Positions 37,387-45,330 of a DNA stretch of 64,000 nt are shown in pieces. The stretch spans positions 62,001-126,000 of the forward strand of contig NZ_RQXT01000008.1 in assembly GCF_003863365.1 (NCBI RefSeq), read 5' to 3'. Within the stretch, counting starts at the first letter, position 1, and each line of letters starts with the position of its first letter. The notes below the pieces were generated by a model that worked only from the letters and a program-made list of their open reading frames with translations, searched no databases and was not told where the DNA came from. The DNA is from Mesorhizobium tamadayense (GTDB taxonomy: Bacteria > Pseudomonadota > Alphaproteobacteria > Rhizobiales > Rhizobiaceae). A program made the position numbers and the translations under genes.

Positions 37387-38646
37387 TCAGTTTCGCACAA
37401 CCAATGCGTCCGGCGCCCCGTGTGACCAGGCCGCCTGCAGCAGGTCGTCGATGCTGCCGTGGCCATCCGGATAGACGTTGACCGCATACCAGTCGTCGCC
37501 ATCGAGCTCGGTGCGCTGGATTTCGGTCCTGCCGAACGGCTCGAGAGCCGCCGCCACGCGCTTTGCCCGGGCGGCATCGTCGAAGGAGCCGGCGGCGACA
37601 TAATCCGTGGCCGGCACTTGGGGATTCGATTTCTTCCACGACTGCAGGATGTCGGCCGGCGACATGCCGCTGGTGTCGAGGGCGGCAAAGACGTCGGCGC
37701 GATTGACGCGCTCATCCGCGTAGGACAGCGAGGCCATGGCGAAGGGTGAATTCGGCGGCAGCCGGTACTGCGGCCGCTCCGGCACGATCGGCCCGAAATC
37801 GGGCAGCACGACATCGCTGGCGCCCGGCACCTGCGCCGACATCGCCGGTTGCGCGGTCGGCTGCTCCGACAGTCCCGGCTGCGCGGCGAAAGCCTGTCCT
37901 GAATTGGTCAACTGGCCGGGGAACGGCACAGCGGCCGCAGGCGCGTCCACCTGCATGCTGGGCGACGGGCCGTTCATGGCCACCATCACGCCGGTCGGCA
38001 GGCCGTCGGACGGATCCGGCCGCCTGTTGCCGGGATGGTAGGAGGCCATCAGATACTGGTCGTCATTGCCGTCGAGCGGCGCGCGGCCGACATATTCGAC
38101 CTTCACCTTTGCGGTGCCGACCTTGTCGTAGTCGAGCATTTGCGCGGCACGCTCCGAGACGTCGATGATGCGGCCCTCATGATATGGGCCACGGTCGTTG
38201 ACGCGCACGATGACCGAGCTGCCGGTGTCGAGATTGGTGACGCGGGCATAGCTCGGCAGCGGCATGGTCGGGTGTGCCGCCGTCAGTTGCGCCGTGTCGT
38301 AGACTTCGCCATTGGCGGTCAGGCGGCCGTGGAAGGCATCGCCGTACCACGACGCCAGACCCACCTTGGCGTAGCGCTTGTCTTCCTTGGGATAGTACCA
38401 CTTACCGCGCACTTGGTACGGCTTGCCGAGCTGGTCGCGGCCGCCGCCGCGCCGCATGAAGTCGACGCGCGGGCTTGCCTTCACGCCGTATTCGGATTCG
38501 GCGAAATATTCCTTGGAGCGGACCTTCTTATGGACCATCCCTTTCGGCCCAGGCTGCGACGCGCAAGCGGCAAGCAGCACCGCCGACAGGGCGCACAGCG
38601 CGAAAGCAGAAGCGCGACGAAGACGCGGGCGCGCCGAGGTCTGCAT
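37387..38646 (-). CDS. rlpA: Septal ring lytic transglycosylase/RlpA-like lipoprotein
   Basis: This 419-residue lipoprotein has a signal peptide ending in a lipobox LLAACAS (Cys near residue 28). The RlpA double-psi beta barrel (about 98-195) shows ASWYGDAFHGRLTANGEVYD and RVNDRGPYHEGRIIDVS with the catalytic Asp. A Pro/Gln-rich spacer follows. The SPOR domain (about 335-415) should bind denuded glycan at the division site. RlpA proteins cleave such glycan strands during daughter-cell separation. It begins the rlpA-dacA cluster on the minus strand. Confidence 0.92.
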   Translation of the reverse strand: MQTSARPRLRRASAFALCALSAVLLAACASQPGPKGMVHKKVRSKEYFAESEYGVKASPRVDFMRRGGGRDQLGKPYQVRGKWYYPKEDKRYAKVGLASWYGDAFHGRLTANGEVYDTAQLTAAHPTMPLPSYARVTNLDTGSSVIVRVNDRGPYHEGRIIDVSERAAQMLDYDKVGTAKVKVEYVGRAPLDGNDDQYLMASYHPGNRRPDPSDGLPTGVMVAMNGPSPSMQVDAPAAAVPFPGQLTNSGQAFAAQPGLSEQPTAQPAMSAQVPGASDVVLPDFGPIVPERPQYRLPPNSPFAMASLSYADERVNRADVFAALDTSGMSPADILQSWKKSNPQVPATDYVAAGSFDDAARAKRVAAALEPFGRTEIQRTELDGDDWYAVNVYPDGHGSIDDLLQAAWSHGAPDALVVRN

Positions 38647-39459
38647 GTTTTCGATTGTCCCCTACAAGTCTCGCCGCCACCAGACGGAGCCAAAGCGCCC
38701 GCGAATGCCAGCAACACCTTGATCCCCAATCCCTTGTGCACAGGAATTGTTTATCACGATATTAATCGATTATGGCCGCAACCGGGCGAGATTATGGCGA
38801 GAACTGCCGGTCAGAGCGGAGCCTTGGATGAGCGCCGGATGGAGGGGCAGCTTTTTGGAGGGGGACTTCCATTTCCAACCGGCGCTCATAGCGCCGGAAC
38901 GCCCTGCGCCAACCAGAAGTTTAGCATTTGCGTCCTCAGGGACTTCCTAGATCGAACGGATGACTCGGCTCATCTATATTAGCTATCGCTTGATGAAGCC
39001 GTCAGCCGCGACAGGTAGAGGCGCTTTCGAACCTTGCTGGAGGCGTTGCCATCGGGCTCGCCTTAGCGGGATAAGAAAACGCCCACCACGTTTTCCGCAG
39101 CGGGCGCTAGTTCGGGAGGAAAATCAGACGTGTGCGGTCAGGGGCGTCCCCTTTTGCCCTCCGACAACGGTACGCCTCGCTTAGCTGGATAATAAGCGCG
39201 CACCGGTTGAAGCGCTGCATATTCAAGCTGCGTGACTTTTCCGCCACAGACATCAGAACACCCGCCCAACCAAGCAGCCGGGTGTGCGCATCTTTTGTCC
39301 CGACCGCGGGAAGGCCCGCCACGGTGGTTGACGCAGCCCCGACCGCCGCATTACAGGAATGAAGCGCGAACCGGTCGGGGGACGCCTCCGGTGCCAATTT
39401 GGCGCCGACGATCAAAAATCGACCGATAGCGATGATCCTAAGTGGTTGAAATACCGCGA
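38647..39459. other. Long intergenic region without a convincing gene
   Basis: About 810 bases lie between the rlpA start and the tRNA-derived repeat. Short open frames occur on both strands but none has a good ribosome site or a recognisable product. An 8-bp perfect hairpin (CCGGCGCT-CAT-AGCGCCGG) is at 38879-38897. The rlpA promoter should be in 38647-38770, and the native promoter of the original tRNA-Ser just before 39460. Confidence 0.6.
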
Positions 39460-39499
39460 TGGAGGGATGGCCGAGCGGTTTAAGGCACCGGTCTTGAAA
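39460..39499 (+). repeat. attL: orphan 5' half of tRNA-Ser
   Basis: This 40-base segment is identical to 41831-41870 and contains the acceptor 5' strand, D-arm and anticodon stem-loop up to CTTGAAA. After it the sequence diverges (TTCGCTTGC instead of the 3' tRNA half). It is the left boundary of an integrated element and the remains of the original 5' half with its native upstream region. Confidence 0.88.
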
Positions 39500-39615
39500 T
39501 TCGCTTGCTGCCGTACTCCCCTGTCCTGCCCTGTACCGTTATATGCTGGATTATCAAGGCGATAGGTACATTTCTGTCACTGTTCGTCCCAAGCAATACT
39601 GGTCGGTGCTACCGA

Positions 39616-39639
39616 GTTCGGTAGCAAAATGGTAGCAGC
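39616..39639 (+). repeat. Left internal 24-bp direct repeat (possible integrase arm site)
   Basis: GTTCGGTAGCAAAATGGTAG plus CAGC is identical to 41756-41779. It contains two GGTAGCA units. On the left it also forms a 9-bp inverted repeat with TGCTACCGA at 39607. Location inside both att sites suggests recombinase arm-binding sites. Confidence 0.6.
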
Positions 39640-39836
39640 ACGTTCTTGGCGCGTTCTTACATTAACGAACACTAAAAAGCCCGCCACCGTGAGGCAGCGG
39701 GCCGAAGGTGGGACAAGTTGCACACCCGGTAGGTGTTGATCGGTGCCGGGGGAAGAAATTGCAATACGCACTTTTAAGTTGAATATTGCCGAGCGACGGT
39801 GTTCAATACCAAAAGAGCAATAATGGGGCGGGGCTA

Positions 39837-40016
39837 ATGAACACGCAGCTGTGGAAGACTGCAGTCGAAACCGAAGAGATCGGAGACGGTCACTATGTGC
39901 GCGTCATCGAAGATGGCGTCGTAAGCATTAAGGAATTTCGTTCCCAAGCAGAAGCTAGCTCCTTCGCCAGCAAGGAAAACGCACGACTCGGGATTTCCTC
40001 CCCTCTCAGAAAATAA
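39837..40016 (+). CDS. Small hypothetical protein in the integrative element
   Basis: This 59-residue protein starts MNTQLWKTAVETEEIGDGHY and has a GGGGCGGGG purine tract before the ATG. It contains charged beta-rich sequence (VRVIEDGVVSIKEFRSQAEASSFASKEN) and has no known motif to my eye. The repeated glutamate/serine pattern suggests a small soluble protein. It could be a regulator or an excisionase-sized factor, but the sequence gives no helix-turn-helix. Unknown. Confidence 0.5.
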   Translation: MNTQLWKTAVETEEIGDGHYVRVIEDGVVSIKEFRSQAEASSFASKENARLGISSPLRK

Positions 40017-40069
40017 AACGGCCCGGAAGCCGAAGCCGCCGGGCCGCAAACCGAGAATTTGTCGTTTGC

Positions 40070-40210
40070 TCAATCGGCGCGGGCCTTCCTCCGCTCCCGC
40101 TCCGCGTCAAGATGCCTCAGTTCCGCAAGCACCAGCGCTTGATTCTCCGGCGACAATGCTGCCCAGAGTTTCATCAACTCGATAGCCTCGGGCACCCTCA
40201 TATTGGCCAT
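40070..40210 (-). CDS. Small hypothetical protein in the integrative element
   Basis: The 46-residue product MANMRVPEAIELMKLWAALS then continues as an amphipathic helix ending in a basic ERERRKARAD tail. A GGGGAG ribosome site is placed well before the ATG at 40210. The longer frame upstream is not used because of this site. It is probably a small helical protein. Function unknown. Confidence 0.5.
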   Translation of the reverse strand: MANMRVPEAIELMKLWAALSPENQALVLAELRHLDAERERRKARAD

Positions 40211-40304
40211 CGTCAAATCTCCCCGTCTTCGGCCGCAACATCGAAGATGCTGCATGTCACGCCGATCACCGGCCCTTGGCCCCAAGCCTCCGACCATCCC
40301 ATGA

Positions 40305-40568
40305 ATGGCTCATCGTCGCCCCCATGCTCATACCGCAACACAAGAAGACATAGCTGCGGTGCAGGCCTACACGCGCGACTTCGTGGCGAATGCCCTCTGG
40401 CTCGAAATCAACGCGGCCGATCCAGCGCTTCCACCGCACGCCGGCTCGACAAACGATTTCCTGATGAGATGGATCAAGAAGAGCATCGGGCATGTCGCCG
40501 AGCGATCGACTGCAACGCTCGACGATTTGAACTGCGCGCAAGAGCTAAAAGCGAGGACCGCAAAGTGA
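40305..40568 (+). CDS. Small hypothetical protein coupled to the integrase
   Basis: This 87-residue protein is His-rich at the start (MAHRRPHAHTATQED), then mixed alpha-helical. Its stop TGA overlaps the GTG start of the integrase by four bases, so it is probably translated together with it. No recognisable domain. The overlap is the main reason to believe it. Confidence 0.5.
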   Translation: MAHRRPHAHTATQEDIAAVQAYTRDFVANALWLEINAADPALPPHAGSTNDFLMRWIKKSIGHVAERSTATLDDLNCAQELKARTAK

Positions 40569-41751
40569 AAGGCCACGTCAAAGAACGCTCGCCCGGCAAA
40601 TGGGTCATTGTCCTCGACGTGTACGACGCTGCCGGCAAGCGCCGCCGGAAGTGGCATACGTTCGAAACGACATCGAAGCGCAAGGCCGAGGAAGAATGTT
40701 CCCGGTTGATCACCGAGATCAAGCACGGCAACTATGTCGAGCCGACCAAGCAGACCATGGCCGAGTTCCTCGACGAGTGGCTGACCTTCATCAAGCCGTC
40801 GGTCGCGCCGAAGACGCATGAGAGATACGCCGAAATATGCCGCAAGGGTCTGGTTCCGCTCATCGGCACCGTCGTCTTGGCGAAGCTGAAGACCGACCGC
40901 ATCGACTCCGCCTTCACCGACGCCCTGACAAAGCCGCGCTCCGATCACCGCAAGCGCAAGGATGGCGAGCAGCCGAAGCCCCTTCCCCCGCTGTCGCCGC
41001 GTACCGTCCACCACTACCGCCGCGTTCTCATCAAGGCATTGGGCCAGGCGGTGACATGGGAGCGGTTATCTCGGAACCCGGCAGCGGCTACGACGCCGCC
41101 GAAGGTCGAGCGCAAGAAGATGCTCGCCTACGATGCTGCACAGACCGCGCAGCTCATCGAAGACCTTCGCCCGACCCGTATGTTCATCCTTCTGGCGGTG
41201 AAATGCGGTCTGCGCCGCGGCGAGATCCTTGCCTTGCGCCGGCGCCATGTCGAGCTAGGCGACAACTTGCGCCGCCTCTCGATCGTCGAGAGCGCCGAGC
41301 AGACCAAAGATGGTGTGCGCTATAAGGAGCCTAAGAGCGGCAGGGCCAGAACCGTGGCGCTGTCGGCAAGCACAGTCGCCGAGCTGAAGGCGCACTGGAC
41401 GCGGCAGGCGGAAGAGCAGCTTCGGCTTGGCATTCGTCCCCAGATGCTGACGGCTTCGTTGTCGCCTAGGTCGACGGCTCGCCGTTGCAGCCGCGGTCGC
41501 TCACGCATGAATGGGTCCGCGTCCTTTCGAAGACAAGGCTTCCACGCATCCGCTTCCATGACCTTCGGCACACGCATGCCTCACAGATGCTATCGGCCGG
41601 CGTCCACCCAAAGGTCGCCAGCGAACGCCTTGGGCATTCGTCGATCGGCATCACGCTCGACCTATATTCGCACGTCATGCCGGGAATGCAGGCAGACGCC
41701 GCCGAAGCTGTTGACGCGGCGATCAGGAGCGCGGTAAAGCCCGGTAGCTGA
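40565..41751 (+). pseudogene. Tyrosine recombinase (integrase), frameshifted and with an amber codon
   Basis: The gene starts with GTG at 40565 after GAGGA. The first frame has an AP2-like arm-binding start (KGHVKERSPGKWVIVLDVYD) and a SAM-like core-binding domain. It then gives the catalytic Arg (KCGLRRGEILAL) and Lys (EPKSGRARTV). After LRLGIRP, homology moves to another frame: PDADGFVVA, an in-frame TAG (41467-41469), VDGSPLQPRSLTHEWV. That frame continues to HDLRHTHAS, LGHSSIGITLDLYSHV and the natural end at 41751. Loss of one C from a run near 41438-41441 explains the shift. All catalytic residues (R, K, HxxR, H, Y) survive but are split between frames. The TAG is independent, so the gene is very likely dead. 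Confidence 0.85.
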
Positions 41752-41755
41752 GCGC

Positions 41756-41779
41756 GTTCGGTAGCAAAATGGTAGCAGC
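41756..41779 (+). repeat. Right internal 24-bp direct repeat
   Basis: Identical to 39616-39639 and in the same orientation. It starts five bases after the integrase stop and 52 bases before the 40-bp tRNA repeat. Confidence 0.6.
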
Positions 41780-41830
41780 GGCCCAAATGGCCGAGGTCAA
41801 AACGCCAAAAACGCTAACGAAAACAATACT

Positions 41831-41870
41831 TGGAGGGATGGCCGAGCGGTTTAAGGCACCGGTCTTGAAA
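41831..41870 (+). repeat. attR: element-borne 5' half of tRNA-Ser
   Basis: A perfect copy of 39460-39499 that now supplies the 5' half of the functional tRNA gene; the native 3' half follows at once. Confidence 0.88.
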
Positions 41871-41921
41871 ACCGGCGTGGGCGCAAGTTCACCGTGGGTT
41901 CGAATCCCACTCCCTCCGCCA
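41832..41921 (+). tRNA. tRNA-Ser (anticodon UGA)
   Basis: This 90-base class II tRNA starts GGAGGGA and pairs with TCCCTCC. It has a GCCGAGCGGTTTAAGGC D-arm, an anticodon stem CCGGT/ACCGG with loop CTTGAAA (anticodon TGA), and a long variable arm (GGCGTGGGCGCAAGTTCACC). The T-arm is GTGGGTTCGAATCCCAC, followed by discriminator G and encoded CCA. It reads UCA codons. The 5' half comes from the integrated element, so its promoter is also element DNA. Confidence 0.97.
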
Positions 41922-42109
41922 CAACCACAAATAAAATCAATTATTTGCCTGCAGCAAACCGTGTTTGCCATAACCTGCCCGGCCCGCAAAATTGTTGGAG
42001 TCAAGGATCAACTAAGCGGTCCCTCCCCGCCCGGCTGCCAATTTGCAATGCCATCTCTTTCCTGCAACTATTCGGGCGGGGTCGAGACCTGCAGGGGGAA
42101 GGTACCGGA

Positions 42110-42532
42110 ATGACTGCCGATCGGTGGCTGGTAGCAGCGAGCAATTTTGTCGCCGCGCTTTTTGGTATCTTCGTTGATCTCGCAATATCGGACTTTCCTG
42201 GCGTCGAAACGTGGCTTGAGAAATGGCAAACTTTGATCGCCGGCATCCTTGCCGTTGCCGCTGCGGCAATCACTATCCGCCAAATGCAAGTCTCTGACGC
42301 CGGGCAGCAGCGGCGACATGAACATCTCATTCGCTTGAGTATGCGATCAGAAGCGCTCGCTGTGTTGCGGGCACATACGGTGCTTACTCCAATGTTTTTG
42401 GGGATCGCGGAGGGCTTTCGTACTGCACTCGGGCGACAGGAGATAGGCGCCCCCTTCGAGACACATATTGATGCCCTCGAACATGCCTTGGCGAATGACG
42501 AAATGCGAGCAGTGAGACCTTTCCTCGGCTAG
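42110..42532 (+). CDS. Hypothetical membrane protein
   Basis: The ATG at 42110 follows a GGGGGAAGG site. The 140-residue product has a first hydrophobic segment at about 9-25, a second at about 40-55 (TLIAGILAVAAAAITI), then a charged helical tail (RQMQVSDAGQQRRHEHLIRL). The layout of two N-terminal helices plus a cytoplasmic coiled-coil-like tail is common among uncharacterised rhizobial proteins. No family assigned. Confidence 0.55.
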   Translation: MTADRWLVAASNFVAALFGIFVDLAISDFPGVETWLEKWQTLIAGILAVAAAAITIRQMQVSDAGQQRRHEHLIRLSMRSEALAVLRAHTVLTPMFLGIAEGFRTALGRQEIGAPFETHIDALEHALANDEMRAVRPFLG

Positions 42533-42655
42533 TTCATCCCCGAGAACGGCGGCGGCGCGTCGGGGTGAGACTCAAGAAATCGTCGCCGACCGCTCATCTG
42601 CGCGAAGGCGAAGCCGGCATCATCGACATGTAGGTGGGATCAGATGGACGAACCG

Positions 42656-42817
42656 CTACTTTGCAGGCGGCGCGTTCGGGTCTGGGCAATCAAGGCTTGA
42701 CAATTGCACACACGGGGAAGGCCGATCGCCTACGCCGCCATAACGTTCCACGAGTTTTGCAAATCCGTAGGCGAAGGCGAAAAGAAGCGCCAGGACAACC
42801 ACTATTCGGATGGCCAT
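42656..42817 (-). CDS. Possible small membrane protein
   Basis: This 53-codon frame gives MAIRIVVVLALLFAFAYGFA, then a polar, proline-rich tail with two cysteines. One membrane helix is clear. A longer frame to 42907 adds another hydrophobic stretch. No convincing ribosome site is seen, so it may be a chance frame. Confidence 0.35.
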   Translation of the reverse strand: MAIRIVVVLALLFAFAYGFAKLVERYGGVGDRPSPCVQLSSLDCPDPNAPPAK

Positions 42818-42987
42818 GGGGGATTGTAGCAGGATCCCGCATAGGATTGAGCATACCGCAAATTGCAACATCCTCGATGTGACCATCCGTTTTTGCTGCC
42901 CGACCACAGCACGGCGACAGCAGCTCTCGGCTCTATCCGAGAGAACCGAAAGCGAAGTAGCCGCTTAGCGCTGGCGCTTGTCCGGCG

Positions 42988-43359
42988 TCACTGCATGGGT
43001 GGTGAACTGAAGGTTCCGGTCGTCCCGGCCGCCCGGCATTCGTGGCAGAAGATCACTTTGATCAGATCACAGTGCAGGCATCTATGATCCGGCCCGAGGC
43101 GCTTCACCAGCTCTGCCACGTCCAGGACGGCGCTGCGCTTGCAGATGAGACAGCCTACCGACAGACCTGTGCCGGCTTCGAGCTTTTTGCCAAGCGTGTT
43201 TCTACGAAGGGGAATTTCATTGTCATGGCGATCTCGCTGAACGGGGTCGCCGCACCGGGAAGGATTATATTCCTGAGTCAGAGAGCGAAGGCAAGACGAT
43301 CGCTCATCGAAGCACCCACCAAACGATGGCGGCACACTGCAAAAACAGGAGCGCGGCAC
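42988..43359 (-). CDS. Hypothetical protein with paired CxxC motifs
   Basis: The C-terminal 60 residues read GCLICKRSAVLDVAELVKRLGP, then DHRCLHCDLIKVIFCHEC. Three CxxC pairs spaced like this form a zinc-ribbon pattern seen in small uncharacterised alphaproteobacterial proteins. The N-terminal 50 residues look unrelated and overlap the next minus-strand gene, so the true start is probably internal. No good start codon is visible there. Unknown function. Confidence 0.4.
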   Translation of the reverse strand: MPRSCFCSVPPSFGGCFDERSSCLRSLTQEYNPSRCGDPVQRDRHDNEIPLRRNTLGKKLEAGTGLSVGCLICKRSAVLDVAELVKRLGPDHRCLHCDLIKVIFCHECRAAGTTGTFSSPPMQ

Positions 43360-43600
43360 ACGCGATCAATATACCTCTTTGCGCTCCCCACCATGGCGGC
43401 TCAGCGGGCACAAGCCCGAACTGCCGGGCACGCTCCATAGCGATTTTCAGCAGGGCTGCAGATGTTTCGCGCGGCGTCCACCCTTGAGCTTCCGAGGCAG
43501 TCACCAAGGCTTTGACTGCGGCTTCCAAGGCGACTTCACAGTTGACGTCCCGATCTGGGCTACCTTCTGGCAATATGGGCGGTTGAACGGCTCGGGACAT
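43304..43600 (-). CDS. Hypothetical protein with C-terminal membrane helix
   Basis: The 98-residue product has a soluble helical body (VALEAAVKALVTASEAQGWTPRETSAALLKIA) and one C-terminal membrane helix (GILIACAALLFLQCAAIVWW). It is thus a tail-anchored protein. A start at 43654 is also possible. Unknown function. Confidence 0.5.
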   Translation of the reverse strand: MSRAVQPPILPEGSPDRDVNCEVALEAAVKALVTASEAQGWTPRETSAALLKIAMERARQFGLVPAEPPWWGAQRGILIACAALLFLQCAAIVWWVLR

Positions 43601-43722
43601 GCACAAAAAAGCGAGTAGCGGATGAAAGGTTCCCGCGTTTTGACGGACATGCAAGGCAGCCCTGCGAGCGCCCGTTTGCCGGCCGCTATCCTACAGCGCA
43701 TCTGTCGCCGATGTGGCCCCAG

Positions 43723-43926
43723 CTACCAGCCCAAATGGATTATCTGGGAAAGATCGGCGATGTCGCCATAGATCATCGAACCTTTGACGAGAAAACACTT
43801 GCCACCCAGGACCTCGAAGATTGGGCTTGAGGCGGTGCAAACCGGCGGAACCTTGCGGTCCTTGGCTTCGGCATAGCCGACGCTGATCGCGAGGATAGCG
43901 AGAGCAATGAGAGTCGTTTTGCTCAT
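43723..43926 (-). CDS. Small secreted hypothetical protein
   Basis: This 67-residue protein has a clean signal peptide (MSKTTLIALAILAISVGYAEA). The mature part of about 46 residues contains two cysteines (VCTAS and GKCFLV). AGGGG lies nine bases before ATG 43926. It is probably exported to the periplasm. Function unknown. Confidence 0.65.
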   Translation of the reverse strand: MSKTTLIALAILAISVGYAEAKDRKVPPVCTASSPIFEVLGGKCFLVKGSMIYGDIADLSQIIHLGW

Positions 43927-44007
43927 ATCGAACCCCTAAAGCCAACTGGCTTCTTGGGCCGCAAAACCGGGTTGCCTGCCCTTAAGTAGCATCGGACCAT
44001 GATGGCT

Positions 44008-44160
44008 TCATTCTATCGATTGGAGACGCGGGCTCATCTTTTTGCCGTAGGCGCAAAGACGGGTTCGCTTCGCCAGCGAGATGGCATCGCTACCGGCTGG
44101 CATCAGCCAATCGATCGCCGCGACCTTCGGCAGGTCACCTGGCATTCGACGCCAGTCCAT
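44008..44160 (-). CDS. Possible small basic protein
   Basis: This 50-codon frame starts MDWRRMPGDLPKVAAIDWLM and ends with a lysine-rich KKMSPRLQSIE. The amino-acid balance looks protein-like, but no clear ribosome site precedes it. Confidence 0.38.
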   Translation of the reverse strand: MDWRRMPGDLPKVAAIDWLMPAGSDAISLAKRTRLCAYGKKMSPRLQSIE

Positions 44161-44298
44161 GAGCCGTTGGAGATGGATGCCTGATTGGTTCCGTTAGCTG
44201 GCGCCAACAACTGGTGCGAAGACGCCATGTGCATGGGGATTCACAACCCCCCGGATTTGATCTAGTCTTCCCGCTCGAAGAAATCGCAGGTGGCAACC

Positions 44299-44457
44299 AT
44301 GGAAGCGATGTTCGATGACCTCTCGGCGGCTCTCAGGGAGCCACGTACAGACGTTTGGGGCAAGGCCCGCGTCTTGGCCCTAGACTTCGCCGGCAAGCTT
44401 TTCCTGGGCATTGCCATCGGGCTCGGCATTGCCATCGGAATGGCCATCGCCGGTTAG
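44299..44457 (+). CDS. Small protein with glycine-rich membrane segment (A)
   Basis: This 52-codon gene has a charged amphipathic N-terminal half (MEAMFDDLSAALREPRTDVW). It ends in a hydrophobic segment, KLFLGIAIGLGIAIGMAIAG. The GxxxG-like glycine spacing is typical of tightly packing or oligomerising helices. A CGCAGGTGG purine tract lies before the ATG. A second peptide with the same motif follows at once. Role unknown. Confidence 0.55.
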   Translation: MEAMFDDLSAALREPRTDVWGKARVLALDFAGKLFLGIAIGLGIAIGMAIAG

Positions 44458-44468
44458 CACTATCGGGA

Positions 44469-44579
44469 ATGTCGCCCGCTGCGGAGCCGCTACAGCGTCT
44501 TTGCTGTCCGCTGTTAGAACATACCGCTTTTGGGCTTGCGATTGGCCTAGGGATCGCGTTGGCCCACCTACTACATTAG
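44469..44579 (+). CDS. Possible small protein with glycine-rich membrane segment (B)
   Basis: The 36-codon frame MSPAAEPLQRLCCPLLEHTA ends in FGLAIGLGIALAHLLH. It shares AIGLGIA with the upstream peptide and begins 11 bases after it. The start is uncertain because GGGA is the only purine match before ATG 44469. Confidence 0.4.
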   Translation: MSPAAEPLQRLCCPLLEHTAFGLAIGLGIALAHLLH

Positions 44580-44643
44580 CATAGATTATATTCGGAGACG
44601 AACATACCATCCAGCGTTTTCAGGCGCTTGTGGGGATCTTCCA

Positions 44644-44769
44644 ATGCGCACAATTCTGGCTCTAGCCGCGCTAACAAGCTGTTTCGCTCTCTGGGATCGA
44701 CTTGCGAGCGACGAGTCCTATAGCGCCACTTTGCAGCGAAACATTTTTGGTAGAGTGCTTTCTAGATGA
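44644..44769 (+). CDS. Possible small secreted or anchored peptide
   Basis: The 41-codon frame MRTILALAALTSCFALWDRL has a hydrophobic leader and a polar tail (ASDESYSATLQRN). Short leader-plus-tail proteins of this kind are frequent in rhizobia. Supported by pattern only. Confidence 0.42.
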   Translation: MRTILALAALTSCFALWDRLASDESYSATLQRNIFGRVLSR

Positions 44770-44861
44770 ATTGCTCGCTGATCTAACAGTTGCTGAACCC
44801 GCAAGGCTGGCGCCAGCCAGCCGTGCTAAACGGCTGGCGTCGTCCATTCTGGAGCACAGCC

Positions 44862-45170
44862 ATGACCTCTCCCATTGGAAGCCAGCACAACGCTGCTGGC
44901 GCGGTGCAGCGTACCAACAGACCTCAGCCCTCACCCGAGGGGACCTTTCCCGGCAAGAGCGCCGACAGCGTCGGCCATCTCGCGAAGGCCTCGGTTTTGG
45001 AAACGGGCGACACCGAGCCGGGCGCGCAAGGTCGAGCGGCATCTCGAATCGCTCGGATGGACCTCACCTTGCTTCCGCCGACTGGCTCGGGTGATGGCCA
45101 GGTGCCGGATACAGGAAGCGACGGCGACGGCGTTGCGGGTCAAGACGCAGGAGACAACGCCATCGGCTGA
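44862..45170 (+). CDS. Low-complexity acidic hypothetical protein
   Basis: The 102-residue product begins MTSPIGSQHNAAGAVQRTNR and has a conserved-looking PSPEGTFPGKSADSVGHLAKA block. A disordered Gly/Asp-rich tail (TGSGDGQVPDTGSDGDGVAG) follows. GGAG is seven bases before the ATG. The Gly-Asp pattern hints at calcium-binding-like repeats, but none is canonical. No family known to me. Confidence 0.52.
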   Translation: MTSPIGSQHNAAGAVQRTNRPQPSPEGTFPGKSADSVGHLAKASVLETGDTEPGAQGRAASRIARMDLTLLPPTGSGDGQVPDTGSDGDGVAGQDAGDNAIG

Positions 45171-45330
45171 CCCGCCCAAACAGGTCGGCCCGAATTTTCT
45201 TGGCGGCGGGTATTTTTCAGCCTGTCCTGCTGCCGCCGGTATCGTGCCAAGTTTCTGGACAGATGCCTCAGGGCCGGCGCCAACGCTGCTTTCACAAGCG
45301 CGTGCGTTTGGTTGATTTATCGGACAAGAT

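Larger units (their letters stand above)
39460..41870. mobile_element. Decayed integrative element in tRNA-Ser(UGA)
   Basis: An insertion of about 2.4 kb is bounded by a perfect 40-bp direct repeat of the 5' tRNA-Ser half. It carries a tyrosine recombinase gene next to the right end, three small unknown genes, and a 24-bp direct repeat just inside each end. The right repeat joins the native 3' half to rebuild a complete tRNA. The recombinase is inactivated, so the element is probably a stranded remnant of a larger integrative element or prophage. Confidence 0.8.

Noticed and set aside
39461..39550. Second functional tRNA-Ser at the left repeat
   Set aside because: Only the 5' half matches; the sequence after CTTGAAA cannot form the anticodon 3' stem, T-arm or acceptor.
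41894..42532. 212-residue protein starting inside the tRNA
   Set aside because: A good ribosome site and natural start occur at 42110; the upstream part overlaps the tRNA-Ser.
43999..44184. Plus-strand 61-codon frame
   Set aside because: No ribosome site; the opposite strand gives a more protein-like small frame.
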